Source: Nissolia schottii (Eukaryota > Streptophyta > Magnoliopsida > Fabales > Fabaceae). Taken from it: a DNA stretch of 64,000 nucleotides. Where the stretch lies: contig QANU01076963.1 in the NCBI GenBank assembly GCA_003254905.1, positions 848,648 through 912,647 of the forward strand. The letters are read 5' to 3'. Below are positions 23,897 through 38,475 of this stretch, piece by piece. The number at the start of each line of letters is the position of its first letter. Within the stretch, counting starts at the first letter, position 1. Under the pieces are notes generated by a model. That model saw nothing but the letters and a program-made list of their open reading frames with translations. It did no database searches and had not been told where the DNA came from. Position numbers and translations under genes: made by a program.

Positions 23897-24248
23897 ATCT
23901 CCCACTTGGTCCATGTGACGACTTGAAGATCCAATAATTATAAGCGCGCACTTTACATTGGAGAACTCAAGTCATCTTCTTTTATTGAATTGAGCTGGTT
24001 GAATCATGGCAGTCAATGTCAATTAAGACGACATGTTTCCTTCCATGTATCACAAGCAACTCAACCCAAATAGCTTTAATCAAGGCATATTATGACCTTT
24101 GACTTTAATGTCCATAACATGTTATCACACAGAACAATACATGTACATAATATGATGTGAATAACAAATAAATAAATAGAAACATAACTTTAATGGAATT
24201 CATAAGTGTCATAACAATACGAGCAAGATCCACACATATGTATACATA

Positions 24249-25805
24249 TCAATCTAACAAGGACTTATCAATAATGCCCATACTTTTAACATGACCAGAA
24301 AACGTTTTGGGCGGCAACCCTTTGGTTAGCTGATCCATTATCATTGATCCTGTACCAATATGCTCAATTGACACTTTTTGTTTCTGCACTTCTTCCTTAA
24401 CTGACAAGTACTTTAAATCCATGTGTTTTTCACCCTTGGAATACTTGTCATTCTTCGAGAAGAAGACAACTGCGGAATTATTACAACAAATTCTTAGCGG
24501 CCTAACGATGCTGTCGACAACACTAAGCCCCAAGACAAAATTCCGTAACCATAATGCATGAACTGTGGCCTCAAAGCATGCCACAAATTCAGCCTCCATA
24601 ATAGAAGTAGCGATGATAGACTATTTCCCACTTTTCCATGAAACAGCCCCTTCAGCTAGTAGAAGGACATAACCAAATGTGGATTTCCTGAAGTCTATAC
24701 ACCCTGCATAGTTTGAATCTGAGTAGCCAACTACTTCAAGGCTATTTGATTTTCTGTAAGTGAGCATGTAATCCTTGGTGCCTTGCAAATACCTAAGGAC
24801 CTTCTTTGCAGCTTTCCAGTGGTTTATTCCGAGATTACTTTGATACCGGCTCAACATTCCAACAACAAAACTTATATCTGGTCAAGTGCATGTTTGAGCG
24901 TACATCAAGCTCCCAACCACAGAATCATAAGGGATACACTCCATTTCTTTACGTTCTAATTCATTTTTGGGACTTTGCATTTGGATAAACTTATCTCCCT
25001 TCTGGATTGGAACTATTCCTGAAGTGCAACTTTCCATTCTAAATCTCTCTAACACTTTATTGATATAGCCCTTCTGAGACAATCCCAATACTCCTTGTGA
25101 TCTTTCACGGAATATTTTTATTCCAATCACATAGGATGCCTCACCCATATCTTTTATTTCAAACTTGTTAGAGGGAAATTTCTTTACATCATGTAACAAG
25201 CCAACATCATTCGCAGCAAGAAGAACATCGTCAACGTACAGAACTAATATAATAAACTTGCTCTCACTGACCTTCATGTATATACACCGATCAACAGTGT
25301 TCTCTACAAAACTGTATGACAAGATAGTATTATTAAACTTAAGATACCATTGTAGGGAGGCTTGTTTCAGTCCATATATTGACTTCTTTAATTTACACAC
25401 CAAATTTTCTTTTCCTGTGATCAAAAACCCTTCAGGTTGATCCATATAGACCTCTTCTTCCAAGTCACCATTAAGAAAGACGGTCTTTACATCCATTTGG
25501 TGAAGCTCTAGGTCATAATGAGCCACCAAGGCCATAACAATTCTCAAAGAGTCCTTCTTGGAAACTGGAGAGAATGTCTCTTTGTAATCAATGCCGTTAT
25601 TTTGAGTGTAACCTTTGGCGACAAGTCTAGCCTTATATCTTTCAATGTTGCCTTTCGAGTCTAGTTCGGTCTTAAAGACCCATTTACAACCAACTCGCTT
25701 TGAACCTTCCGGCAACTTGACTAGATCCCAAACCTTATTGGCATCCATTGATTTCAACTCTTCTTTCATAGCATTGAGCCACTTTTCAGAATTTTCACAT
25801 TTCAT
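24249..25805 (-). pseudogene. Copia 2 reverse transcriptase and RNase H
   Basis: Reverse transcriptase (24882-25805) with RYKARLVAKGYTQ, QMDVKTVFLNGDLEEEVYM, SIYGLKQAS and an intact LYVDD catalytic box (25227-25238). RNase H follows in the same frame, with stops at 24882-24884 and 24621-24623 (probable C-to-T changes). RNase H shows YSDSNYAGCIDFRKS, MEAEFVACFEA and the C-terminal LTKGLPPKTF. No frameshift is needed from here back to the integrase, so this is an element inactivated mainly by nonsense changes. Confidence 0.85.
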
Positions 25806-25931
25806 GGCTTGTCTGAACTAGACTGGATCTTTATCAATGCTTAAGTCACATTCATGCTCAGGTGAATAAACCATATAGTCATCTGAAATAGCTGATCTTT
25901 TTTGTCTTTCAGACTTTCTTAAAGGTATTAC

Positions 25932-26762
25932 TTACGGTTCATCCACCATTTGCTCATTAGTGACTTGCACATCATTGGTTGGTTCATTATCCATATGATC
26001 ATCTTGTAGGTTTGGAACATTAATTTGTTGCCCTAGATTGTTGTGTGACTTTGATACAACAAAAGGGACAACAACCTGAGGAGAAACACTACGTGTAGGG
26101 ATTTCTACATGGTTCTCTTGAATATCCACCTTTCGTGATTCCTCACTCCCACTGAACTGACCATTTTCAAGGAACCTACCATTACCAGACTCAACTATTC
26201 TCGTACTATGATTAGGGCAATCAAATATGTACCCCTTTGACTTTTCAGGATAGCCGATAAAATAACCACTAGCAGTTCTTGCATCGAGCTTCCTTTCATG
26301 TGGATTATATACCATTACTTCTGCCGGGCAACCCCAAACGTAAAGGTGCCTCAAACTGGGTTTCCTTCCTGTCCATAGTTCATAAGGAGTCTTAGGAACT
26401 GCCTTACTAGGAACCCTGTTAAGCATATACGCAGATCTTAATGCATATATCCACAATGATGGAGGTACATTACTATGATTTATCATGCTCCTAACCATTT
26501 CCATAAGAGTACGATTCCGCCTTTCAGCTACACTGTTTGGTTGTGATGTACCGGGAATTGTGTACTGTGCACATATGCCCTGACTTTCGAGGAACTTTGC
26601 AACTGGACTAGGACATTTTCCTCTTTCATTGAACTTCTCATAATATTCACCACCTCTATCAGACCTCACAACCTTTACTTTTCTATCCAACTGTCTTTCC
26701 ACCTCATTAATGAACGTCTCAAAGACGTCCACTGATCGAGACTTTTCATGCAGTAGATACAA
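25932..26762 (-). pseudogene. Copia 2 integrase region
   Basis: Shows KVVRSDRGGEYY, GTSQPNSVAERRNRTL and the copia C-terminal segment (VPKTPYELWTGRKPSLRHL, YNPHERKLDARTASGYFIGY). It is in the same frame as the reverse transcriptase; a TAA (25932-25934) and a TAG (25818-25820) separate them. Confidence 0.82.
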
Positions 26763-26816
26763 ATAACAATAATGTGAGAAGTCGTCAATAAAAGTGATGA
26801 AATACCTTTCACCACC

Positions 26817-27344
26817 CTAAGATAGAGTGTCAAAGGGACCACATATGTCAGTGTGTATCAACTCAAGGAGTTGACTGCTTCTCGTGGTAGGACCTTTCGA
26901 TATATGCTTGGTTTGCTTGCCTTTAATGCAATCCACACATATATCCCAGTCATCAAAATCCAATTGAGGTAAGATTTCACTTTTCACTAACCTCAACATC
27001 CTTTCTTTGGAAATGTGACCTCCTTTTATGCCATAAGAAAGCAGAATTCTCATTACGTGCAACATACTTACTACTATTACTGTGTTCAACATGAAACAAA
27101 GATTCAATAAAATTAACATCAACCCACTTCCCAAGCATGATAGAGGTTTTTAGTTCTTCTTATGGGCTGGATCGAAAGAAATTTCTGCATAACATGCGAC
27201 ACATGAGTAGTTGCACTTACTACCTGGCTTAGACTTGCTGTTATCAGCTCTATCATGAAATATGGCATGGAGAGAGTGATCCTTCATCTTCTTTAACCTC
27301 CCTTCCTCTTCAACCAACATGGCCTTAATTTTCTGAAATTTCAT
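26817..27344 (-). pseudogene. Copia 2 GAG-pre-integrase remnant and gag tail
   Basis: GHISKERMLRLVKSEILPQLDF and CVDCIKGKQTKH mark the zinc-binding region before integrase. A one-base slip near 27030 precedes it. Upstream, at 27150-27344, is a short charged gag tail ending at a stop. I cannot find the CCHC knuckle or the protease D-S-G motif, so the middle appears deleted. Confidence 0.7.
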
Positions 27345-27370
27345 TTTTTCTTAATGGTGTTGTAATTCAC

Positions 27371-27883
27371 CTAGAATTGGCCAAACTCAGGAGGAAGTGA
27401 GTTCATCATGAACTGTACTAGAAAGGACTCACTCACATCCATGCCCATTGATTTCAGTTTTGCTGATAAATTTTCCATTCCAGTCACATGATCATGAATG
27501 GGTTGTGACCAATCAAATTTCTTGTTCGCCAACTCATTCATCAAGCTGCTCACAATGGACTTGTCAGTAATGTCTGATTGAGAGTATTCCTTAATTTTTG
27601 CCATGAATGCCTTAGCATCTTATGTCTTAGGCATAGATGGTTTAACATTATCAGTCAATGTTATTCTCATCAAGCTCACACTCAGCCAGTTAGACTTTTC
27701 GCAAGCATGATAGAGGTTTTTATCCTCTTCTGAACTAGTCTCAGTAATGGCTGCGGTTTTATCCATTATTAATGTGAGTTCCAAATCCATAAAGCCCAAT
27801 TGGAAGTGAATTTGTTCAGACCACTCATCATAATTCAACCCATTGAACTTGACAATACCATTGACTGCACCATACAAGTTCAC
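27371..27883 (-). pseudogene. Copia 2 gag
   Basis: The start at 27883 gives an N-terminus with VKFNGLNYDEWSEQIHFQLG, typical of Tnt1-like gag. A stop near 27620 splits it from the second part, which has SLMNELANKKFDWSQPIHDHV and MNSLPPEFGQF. Confidence 0.78.
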
Positions 27884-28083
27884 GGAAGCCGCAAGATTTT
27901 ATACAAGCTCATACATTAATGCTTTGAGTAACTTTAATAGATTCAAACAACAACTTTCATTTATGTATTTAAGTTCAACTTTGGGTGATACTTAAATCCA
28001 TAATTTCAAAATATAATATATATATCAACCACACTCAAGCCAACATGTATGTTATCTTTGGATATACAAACACGTCCAACAAG

Positions 28084-28320
28084 TATGTCAATATGTCACC
28101 ATAATATTATTAATTATGAGCAATGGTTCACCTTTGGGCAACCTGCTAGCATAATAATTAATGATTCCTTTATTTAATTGTGAATAATCACAAAATAAAT
28201 TTACTAAATATTAACCTCTTACAGTTATGTCAATATGTCATTATAATATCATTAATTATAAGCAATGGTTCACCTTTAGGCAACCTTCTAGCATAATAAT
28301 TAATGATTCCTTTATTTAAT
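28084..28320. repeat. 95-bp unit duplicated at 142-bp period in copia 2 leader
   Basis: Units 28084-28178 and 28226-28320 share TATGTCAATATGTCA, GCAATGGTTCACCTTT and CTAGCATAATAATTAATG, with a few substitutions. Confidence 0.85.
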
Positions 28321-28377
28321 TCATTAATCATTAACTTGTTACAGTTAATTTTCGTACTGGCTAAAATATTAATTTCT

Positions 28378-28889
28378 AGCCCAAAAACTTCATTAGCCCA
28401 TCCTAATTTTTGTTTGCATTTCAGAAAACAAAACGGGCCCATTCAGCAAAACAATAACATAGACAGAAAATATTTGATTTAACATCAAAACAAAAAGGGC
28501 CCATGATCCTTTATTTGCCCACTTTAACAAAACAAAAAAAAAATGACAAGGGCCCTCAGCTTTTTGATCTTTTGTGAGCCCATCAGACAAAATTTCAATG
28601 AAATTTTGAGCCCATTTTCTTCAAAACAAACCCATTCCCGTTTTGACAAAATGGCCCATCCAAAAAATTCAGTTTGTGTTTTGCCAATAAACCAGTGGCC
28701 CATTCAGCAAAATAAAATAATAAACCTGTTATGACCAAAAATGGTCTATACACAAAACAGAAAGTTTTGTGCCGCATACACAATTAAAAACAATCCACTT
28801 GCTTTAACCAATGACCAAAATATAATGCATCAGCCCATTATACTTCAAACAAAGAATTTGTTTTGACCCAAAAGAAACCACATGGCCCA
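28378..28889 (-). promoter_or_regulatory. Cluster of TGGGCY (site II-like) motifs
   Basis: RGCCCA on the plus strand (TGGGCY in the sense of the element) occurs at 28378, 28395, 28436, 28498, 28577, 28609, 28653, 28697, 28832 and 28884. TGGGCY is the site II element bound by TCP factors in plant promoters. A regulatory role here is inference. Confidence 0.45.
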
Positions 28890-28934
28890 TTCATAAAACA
28901 AAAATTGTTTCTGAAAAAAAAAAGGAAATTGCAG

Positions 28935-29270
28935 AAGCAACAGCACCGTGGAGACGGCAGCAGCACCAGTATGGCGTTCCCCCCGCCGCCGCCCCTGCCG
29001 CCCGTACATGCGCCGGACGCGCTGTGGCTCCCTCCGCCGCGGCTTCCACAAGGACTCGCCTTCACGTCCTCCGCAGGAAACGCAGCAGCAACCGCGGGAC
29101 GCGTCGACGACGGTGGCGCAACCAGTGCGAAGCCAGAAACCTTCAGCCACGCTCGCGGAAGCCTCCCTAGCCGCCATCGAGCCATCACCGCTCTCTCATG
29201 TCGCCGCCTTTGGAGGCGGATGCGGCGCCCCCGGCAAGAGCAGCAGGCGAAACACCATAACTCCCTCATT
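28935..29270. other. GC-rich block inside the copia 2 leader
   Basis: Sharp change from AT-rich to CCG/GCC-rich DNA, open in several frames on both strands (plus 28863-29369 and 28948-29436; minus 28838-29281). The translations are low-complexity Pro/Arg/Ala and no domain is recognised. It could be a captured host fragment or an intrinsic leader of this family. Confidence 0.45.
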
Positions 29271-29650
29271 AATGGCCGCACAACAACTGCGATACTTTAC
29301 TCACGGAATTTACTGGATCCAGAAAAGTATAAGAAAACAATCAATCATACACATACATCCAAGGTTTAAGGCACTGTCAGTCTTTACCTATAAGACTTTA
29401 ATTTTGGAGTTTGATATTTCAAAAATTGCAATTTAAAACCAAAAGTATCCAAACATGAATTTATCTATAGAATCTACTAGTACAGGTTCATCTTGTAGAT
29501 CCGTGAAAAACATTATATTCCGTAAAGAAGAAAAAATCATTTATATTCCCAAATTCCCAATTCAATTTAGGGTTCATGTAATTTTGGGAAAAATGCAATA
29601 AACAATTAAATAACATAATTTTAAGATAATCATAAATTCCATAACCAAAA

Positions 29651-29662
29651 GCTTTGATACCA
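29651..29662 (-). other. Primer-binding site of copia element 2
   Basis: Minus strand TGGTATCAAAGC, two bases from the 5' LTR; the standard plant copia primer-binding sequence for initiator tRNA-Met. Confidence 0.85.
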
Positions 29663-29664
29663 CA

Positions 29665-29972
29665 TGTAAATTGTGATTTTCCAATTGATCAATTCATGGA
29701 AACAACGATCTTGAAATTTATAATTATCACAGTGTATATAAGATTAAAAATGAGAGACACATGGAATCCTTAAACCCTTTCTCTTTTTTTTGAGTAAAGC
29801 AATCTTATTAATTATAAGGGAGAGGGGATGGTCGGTTTTACTAAAATACCCCTACTAACTCTATCATATCTTATAGAATCAATTGTCATCATCTTGATTC
29901 CCTTTAATTAGAGCTAGTATCACTATAAGTTATATGGACCATATCTTTATGAGATTATGAAATAATCTTACA
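29665..29972 (-). repeat. 5' LTR of copia element 2, internally deleted (308 bp)
   Basis: Aligns with the 445-bp LTR at 23452 but lacks about 137 bp between CACAT and GGAATCC. It is followed by the target duplication TTACA. Confidence 0.85.
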
Positions 29973-29977
29973 TTACA

Positions 29978-33459
<3,482 letters not shown>

Positions 33460-35223
33460 AAATTCAAATTAAATTATTAGTATTTGTTACCTCAAAGTAA
33501 TTAACAAAAGAATACGACAATTTAAGTTTCCTATTGTCTATCAATTTTGTTCTTGGTTATTGTACAAATCTCATTATTTATCAAGTGAATTATTCATAAT
33601 TCCTCTTTTCAAACTCGTATCCTCACTTAAATTATCGGCAAAATTCATTTTTTATCCTTACTTTATTTGTTTCTCGTGGTGAACGGTGCATGAATTACGA
33701 TAGACCAAAATCCACATAAAATAGTCTTTATCCAATCCTAAGTTCGAAATGCATCTCATAAATCTGAGATATCACTAACTCATTCTCACATACACGAGAC
33801 TCAACTTAATACATTGGGTTCAAGACTCAACCCTACAAAATAACTCAATTATGCTTACATAACTATTGAGAACATAGCCCCAGCCTTTATGAGGCACCAT
33901 GAGCGCATTTAATCACATAATTGACTTCATATTAATCTCAGTTACGATTACAGAAGAACTCAATGGATATAACACAAACCATTTACTTACTATATATAGG
34001 CATGGAGTACATTTATGTTTAGATACGTTCTTTATCTATTATCATTTCATATTTACTCATATACTAACTTAAGTTTTCGAGTGAACTTTGCAAGTATCAC
34101 ATCTGTTAAACAATTATATTGCTCACATCACCTTCATGCTCCATCATCCTATTAACTCTTGAATTTATTTTAAGGTCAGAGTTACGGATAATGTCTCAAA
34201 ACAATTTCAATTGCTCGTAACAGCATCTAAATCATTCCGGTTGATAGTATACAAGAATTAATTCTCCAACCATCAAATATGAGAAATACCCAATGAACAC
34301 AGTTTGTTAATTTATGTAATGTTTGCGACTTTGCTTTGAGCTAGGGAATTGCCCCAGTTAGCGGAACTAACAGTGTAAAGTATTAACTTTTTTGTGGAGG
34401 TCCATCCTCAAAGTAAAAGCTTTATACCCACTTGATTCGTACGCCGTTATTTCAATGGGCTCTTTCCGTCTTTTATAGCAGCTAATCTTAGCTATTAGTT
34501 AACTAGTTTTTCATAGCCTTCTCTACCGCAAATATTTTGGGCGACTCTAACTTCTTAGGCTGTACTTGCAGGATCTTCCGAACGTTCAATTTGAAATAAT
34601 CTCATCAATATCCCAATCATGATGGACCCTATTAGAGATCCTCACATGCCATTATATATATATACACACACAAGCACACACACGCAATGGTACTTGAACA
34701 ACAATATATGCGTGCATATGAGTCCTTACATAATTATAGTACTTTACATGTGCATTCATATGTTATTATATTTTTATACGTTGTTCACTTTTATTGTTTA
34801 ATTTTATTGTTCAAGTGACATTACCCTATATATATATATATATATATAGCAAACAAAAAAAATTCATATTTTATTTTAAGTTTATATATGAGTATAATCT
34901 TTATTCATGATGAAAGTTTTATCATTAATTTATATGTTATTAATTAAATCACATGTTTTAGTTTTGAAAATTAAAAATATGCGTGCTTCTAAATATTCTT
35001 ATTTTTTTTTGAAATGTTTACTTCATAAACTTTAATTCTCAAAATGCTGTTTCAAATCATGAAATAACTTCTCAAAATTAAGTAGGCTCTTGTGGGAATT
35101 CGAAAACTAAGGTGAAGTGAGCCCTTTTATAACTCTACATGCATCAAAGCACTCACTTGTCCTTGTCCATGCCATATAGGTAAAGGGGAAAAAAAGTAAT
35201 CAGAATTTGTTAATAAAAAGTGG

Positions 35224-35260
<37 letters not shown>

Positions 35261-37636
35261 GAAATAATATACGTCACTTATTCGTAGGCTAAATTTAAGT
35301 GTTTAATTATTATGCACGGACAATGTCATCTAATCAAATTTTGTTATACAAGTAAAAATAAACGACTCTCTCATACATTACTTAAAAATTTATATAGATA
35401 AAATGATTTAATTCGACGAAACTGTCTCTAAGTACATAATAATTAAACTCTAAATTTAATTGATTATTATTTTATACTCCTTCTCTGTTACTTTCATTTT
35501 TTTTATATATATTCAGAAATTAATGTATTTAAACATAATTGTACTTAAATGTATTAATTTTTTAAATAGATTTAAAAAATAAAAATGATAAATAAAATGG
35601 ATAAGGGAGTATTCATTTTCCAACATTACTAGATAAGAAATAATCAATGATAGTATCTCCTTTGAAAATATAAAATTTTAAGAAACGAATAATATCATGT
35701 GATTTGTTAGTAATATTAAATAGATAAATTCAAGATAACTCAGCCACTCAGTTTATACTAATTCGCAAGCCAATATTAAACAATCATCAAACTCTTGCAA
35801 TTAATGGCAGCTTGTCTACGATACAAATGAGTTTATTTTTAATTGCGTGGACGGAAAGCCATCCTTAAATTCGCACGCCATCCACCCGTCCATTGGCACC
35901 GACTTCTCCCTCCCTTTTGATTTCTTCCACTTGTCTATTATGCGCCCACCAACAATTATGTAATAACCCCAATTGCCATTCCGACAAACCCTAAACAAAT
36001 TTGGTAATATTGCTAATCACTTTTTTTCTATACGTTGATGTTGCTCTCCTTTTTTCTATAACAGAATATCTAAATGTGTTTAATTATTATGCATGATTAG
36101 TATAAAAAACTTATACCATCATTTTTAATCATGTGTTGTTATAGATAAAAATTAAACTGATGCAAGATTTAATTTTAGTTTATGTGATAGTGTAGGATTT
36201 GACGTCAATATGTGATTTTACGCGATCTTCTAATTAGTATTTAAGATTCGTGAACTATAAGGTTAAATACTTGTGTGAAATTAGTATATGCTGGCAATGT
36301 ATAATAATTAAATTAAATTACATATAATTAAAAAGTAATAGTTAATTTTCAATATTTGTATTGGTTTAATTATTTTTATGACAATATTTAAATATTCTCA
36401 TAATCTTAATTTTTTTCCTCATTTTATTCAATCAATAAAAATATATTTAGAAATAAATGATAAAGGCAAAAATAATCATTATATATATTTAAAAATAAAT
36501 CAATCAAATAAATTAATTAAAATACTAAATGACACGGATGTAAGCAAAATAAGAGGGATTTGAGCAAGAACTAGAGTCGGCCACAATGTAGTTCTAACTT
36601 TTCATTGTTAAGTATCTTTTTTTGGTGATGTTATTATTAAGTATCTATAACTTGATACAATGTAAGGAGTTGTCATAAGGATACAAGTTTGAAGGAAATA
36701 TAATTTTCTATTTTTAACTTTGACCCATGACAATCACCCATGACACAAATCAAGTCATTTACATTGATCAGATTGATCAAGTTTGAAGTTATTGGAAAAA
36801 TATTTAAAAACCAAACGAAAGGCTGATACCCATCTTATATTGTGAAATCAAATCTTAGTTGATAAATACAACGTTGTAATGATATAAATATTAAATAATC
36901 TCTTTATTATATAATAGTAATAATTATTATTTTCTTCGATGTATTGTCAACCGGCTTAAATCCGGTGTGGGCAAGTAATTACAAAAATGTAGCACCTATT
37001 AAGACTTAACAACGTTCTGCCTCATAAAATTTACAATTCTTAATTATTAAAAGGTTATAATCAAATATTGAATTCATAAAATATTGAATACTCTTTTTAT
37101 AATTTCATGAGAATAAAAATTATCAAAAATTTATAATCAAATATATATATATAACTATTGTTTGTGTCAATCGTGAAGGAATGATCCCCCTCTCCCTTCT
37201 CCTCTCTTTTTCCAAGCAAAATAGGAAAACGCTATTCAAAATATTTTCTTTGACAATAGAAGCAGGAAGGATGGGAGGAAATTTGTAATTTGGCAAAACA
37301 GAAAACGAAACGTAGATGACCGTATGGCGTATAGCATATTTTCGTTTTCTTTTTTCACATTTTATTATAGATAGTATATAGTAGAGAGAGAGAGAGAGAG
37401 AGGCGTATGTATATGGGGTTGTTCCTTACAGATTTGGCGGTCATATAATCGCCCACAAAATGCTACGTGGGCCGTATGATCTACGAACAAAATGGCCCCA
37501 TTCCCTCGTGATGGATTGTGTCGGCCATCTTTGGATTTATCTTTAAGATAGCTCAACGTGGCGGCCGTACGACACGACAGACTAGCAGCCAAGTGGGAAG
37601 GAAACTCTTCACCCCCCCTCCCTCTAGTATATAGTA

Positions 37637-37667
<31 letters not shown>

Positions 37668-37944
37668 GAAACGAATACAACAGCAACATGGTTTGGGCGG
37701 AAGGTTTTTCCAGGGTATGAACCGAATCTCCGAGAGAGCTTTTTACCCTTGCACTTCGCAACCGCTCAATTATTATATAGATATATATATATATACACAC
37801 ACATATATATTATTTCATTTATTTATTACAAGAAAGATGCGAAACATAAACTATCTCCCTCGTTTAACTTAGTTGAGTCAGAATAGTTATTGTCGCGGTG
37901 CGAGAGGGAGGGGGAGAGAGAGGGGTAGAACTCGTCAATCAGTG
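33460..37944. other. Intergenic, with an old gypsy-like LTR fragment and AT microsatellites
   Basis: AT-rich. It holds the LTR-like segment at 34010-34225, (AT)n runs near 34833, 35229-35255 and 37641-37667, and an (AG)10 run at 37383-37402. The last part is upstream of the ERF gene and is GA-rich at 37901-37927, which may serve as core promoter DNA. I see no gene. Confidence 0.45.
34010..34225. repeat. Degraded gypsy-like LTR fragment, copy 1
   Basis: Resembles 55520-55725: ATCATTTCATAT followed by ACTAACTTAAG, CTTTGCAAGTAT and, 106 bp on, ATTGCTCGTAACA. The other copy has the same landmarks at 107 bp. The ACTTGAGC-GTCAGAGTG-TTTTGCAGGT type of string is familiar from legume Ty3/gypsy LTRs (established knowledge, recalled). 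Confidence 0.5.
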
Positions 37945-38475
37945 ATGGAAGAAGAAAGAGACTGCTGCTCCACCAATTCGACAACCACGAGAATCAGCAG
38001 CAGCAGCAGCAGCAACAGCAACTGCAACAGCCCCAGCCCCTCGGAGAAGCGCAAGCAGCAGCAGAACCAAGAGAAGCCGTACAGAGGAATAAGGATGAGG
38101 AAGTGGGGGAAATGGGTGGCCGAGATTCGGGAACCCAACAAGAGGTCCAGGATATGGCTGGGGTCGTACACGACCCCAATCGCCGCCGCACGCGCCTACG
38201 ACACCGCCGTGTTCTACCTGAGGGGCCCATCCGCCCGCCTCAACTTCCCGGAGCTCTTGTTCCAAGACCACCACCACCACCACCACCAGCAAGAGGAGGT
38301 AGGGGACTTGTCCGCCGATTCCATACGGAAGAGGGCCACCCAAGTCGGCGCCAGGGTGGACGCCGCCCTTCAAGCCACCTCTTCCCCCTCCGCTTCCAGC
38401 CAAATCACCTCCGAGAAGCCCGATTTGAACGAGTTCCCCAAACCAGAAGATAATTCCCTTAACCTTCAAGATTGA
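37945..38475 (+). CDS. DREB A-5 (RAP2.9/RAP2.10-like) AP2/ERF repressor
   Basis: Intronless, 176 aa. The start is the ATG at 37945; the frame is open further upstream but without an ATG. A Ser/Asn-rich N-terminus (11-33) leads to one AP2 domain (about 46-102): [28 protein letters not shown] and LNFPE. Val58 and Glu63 match the V14/E19 pair of DREB proteins that favours the DRE core CCGAC. Next come a six-His run (109-114), the group motif [16 protein letters not shown] (127-142) and the EAR repression motif DLNEFP (160-165). The pattern fits ERF group II (DREB A-5): nuclear repressors that dampen stress-responsive DREB targets. CAG-repeat codons and the His run are probably length-variable. 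Which paralogue it is cannot be settled here. Confidence 0.9.
   Translation: MEEERDCCSTNSTTTRISSSSSSNSNCNSPSPSEKRKQQQNQEKPYRGIRMRKWGKWVAEIREPNKRSRIWLGSYTTPIAAARAYDTAVFYLRGPSARLNFPELLFQDHHHHHHQQEEVGDLSADSIRKRATQVGARVDAALQATSSPSASSQITSEKPDLNEFPKPEDNSLNLQD

Larger units (their letters stand above)
27884..29650 (-). other. Long leader of copia element 2
   Basis: Untranslated region between primer-binding site and gag. It contains a tandem duplication (28084-28320), ten RGCCCA motifs (28378-28889) and a GC-rich block (about 28935-29270), each listed separately. I see no gag-like coding here. Confidence 0.65.
23452..29972 (-). mobile_element. Ty1/copia LTR retrotransposon 2, defective
   Basis: LTRs at 23452-23896 and 29665-29972 start TGTAA and end CTTACA, flanked by TTACA (23447-23451, 29973-29977). 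The polypurine tract is next to the left LTR and the primer-binding site next to the right one. The minus-strand order is leader, gag, integrase, reverse transcriptase, RNase H. It lies 117 bp from element 1 in the same orientation and is not nested in it. The leader of about 1.8 kb is unusually long and structured. Confidence 0.92.

Noticed and set aside
28838-29436. Pro/Arg/Ala-rich frames on both strands
   Set aside because: They are by-products of the GC-rich block in the copia 2 leader; opposite strands are equally open.
37873-37944. Longer N-terminus for the ERF protein
   Set aside because: The frame is open but begins with TTG, and the first ATG is at 37945; the extra part is GA-repeat-encoded.
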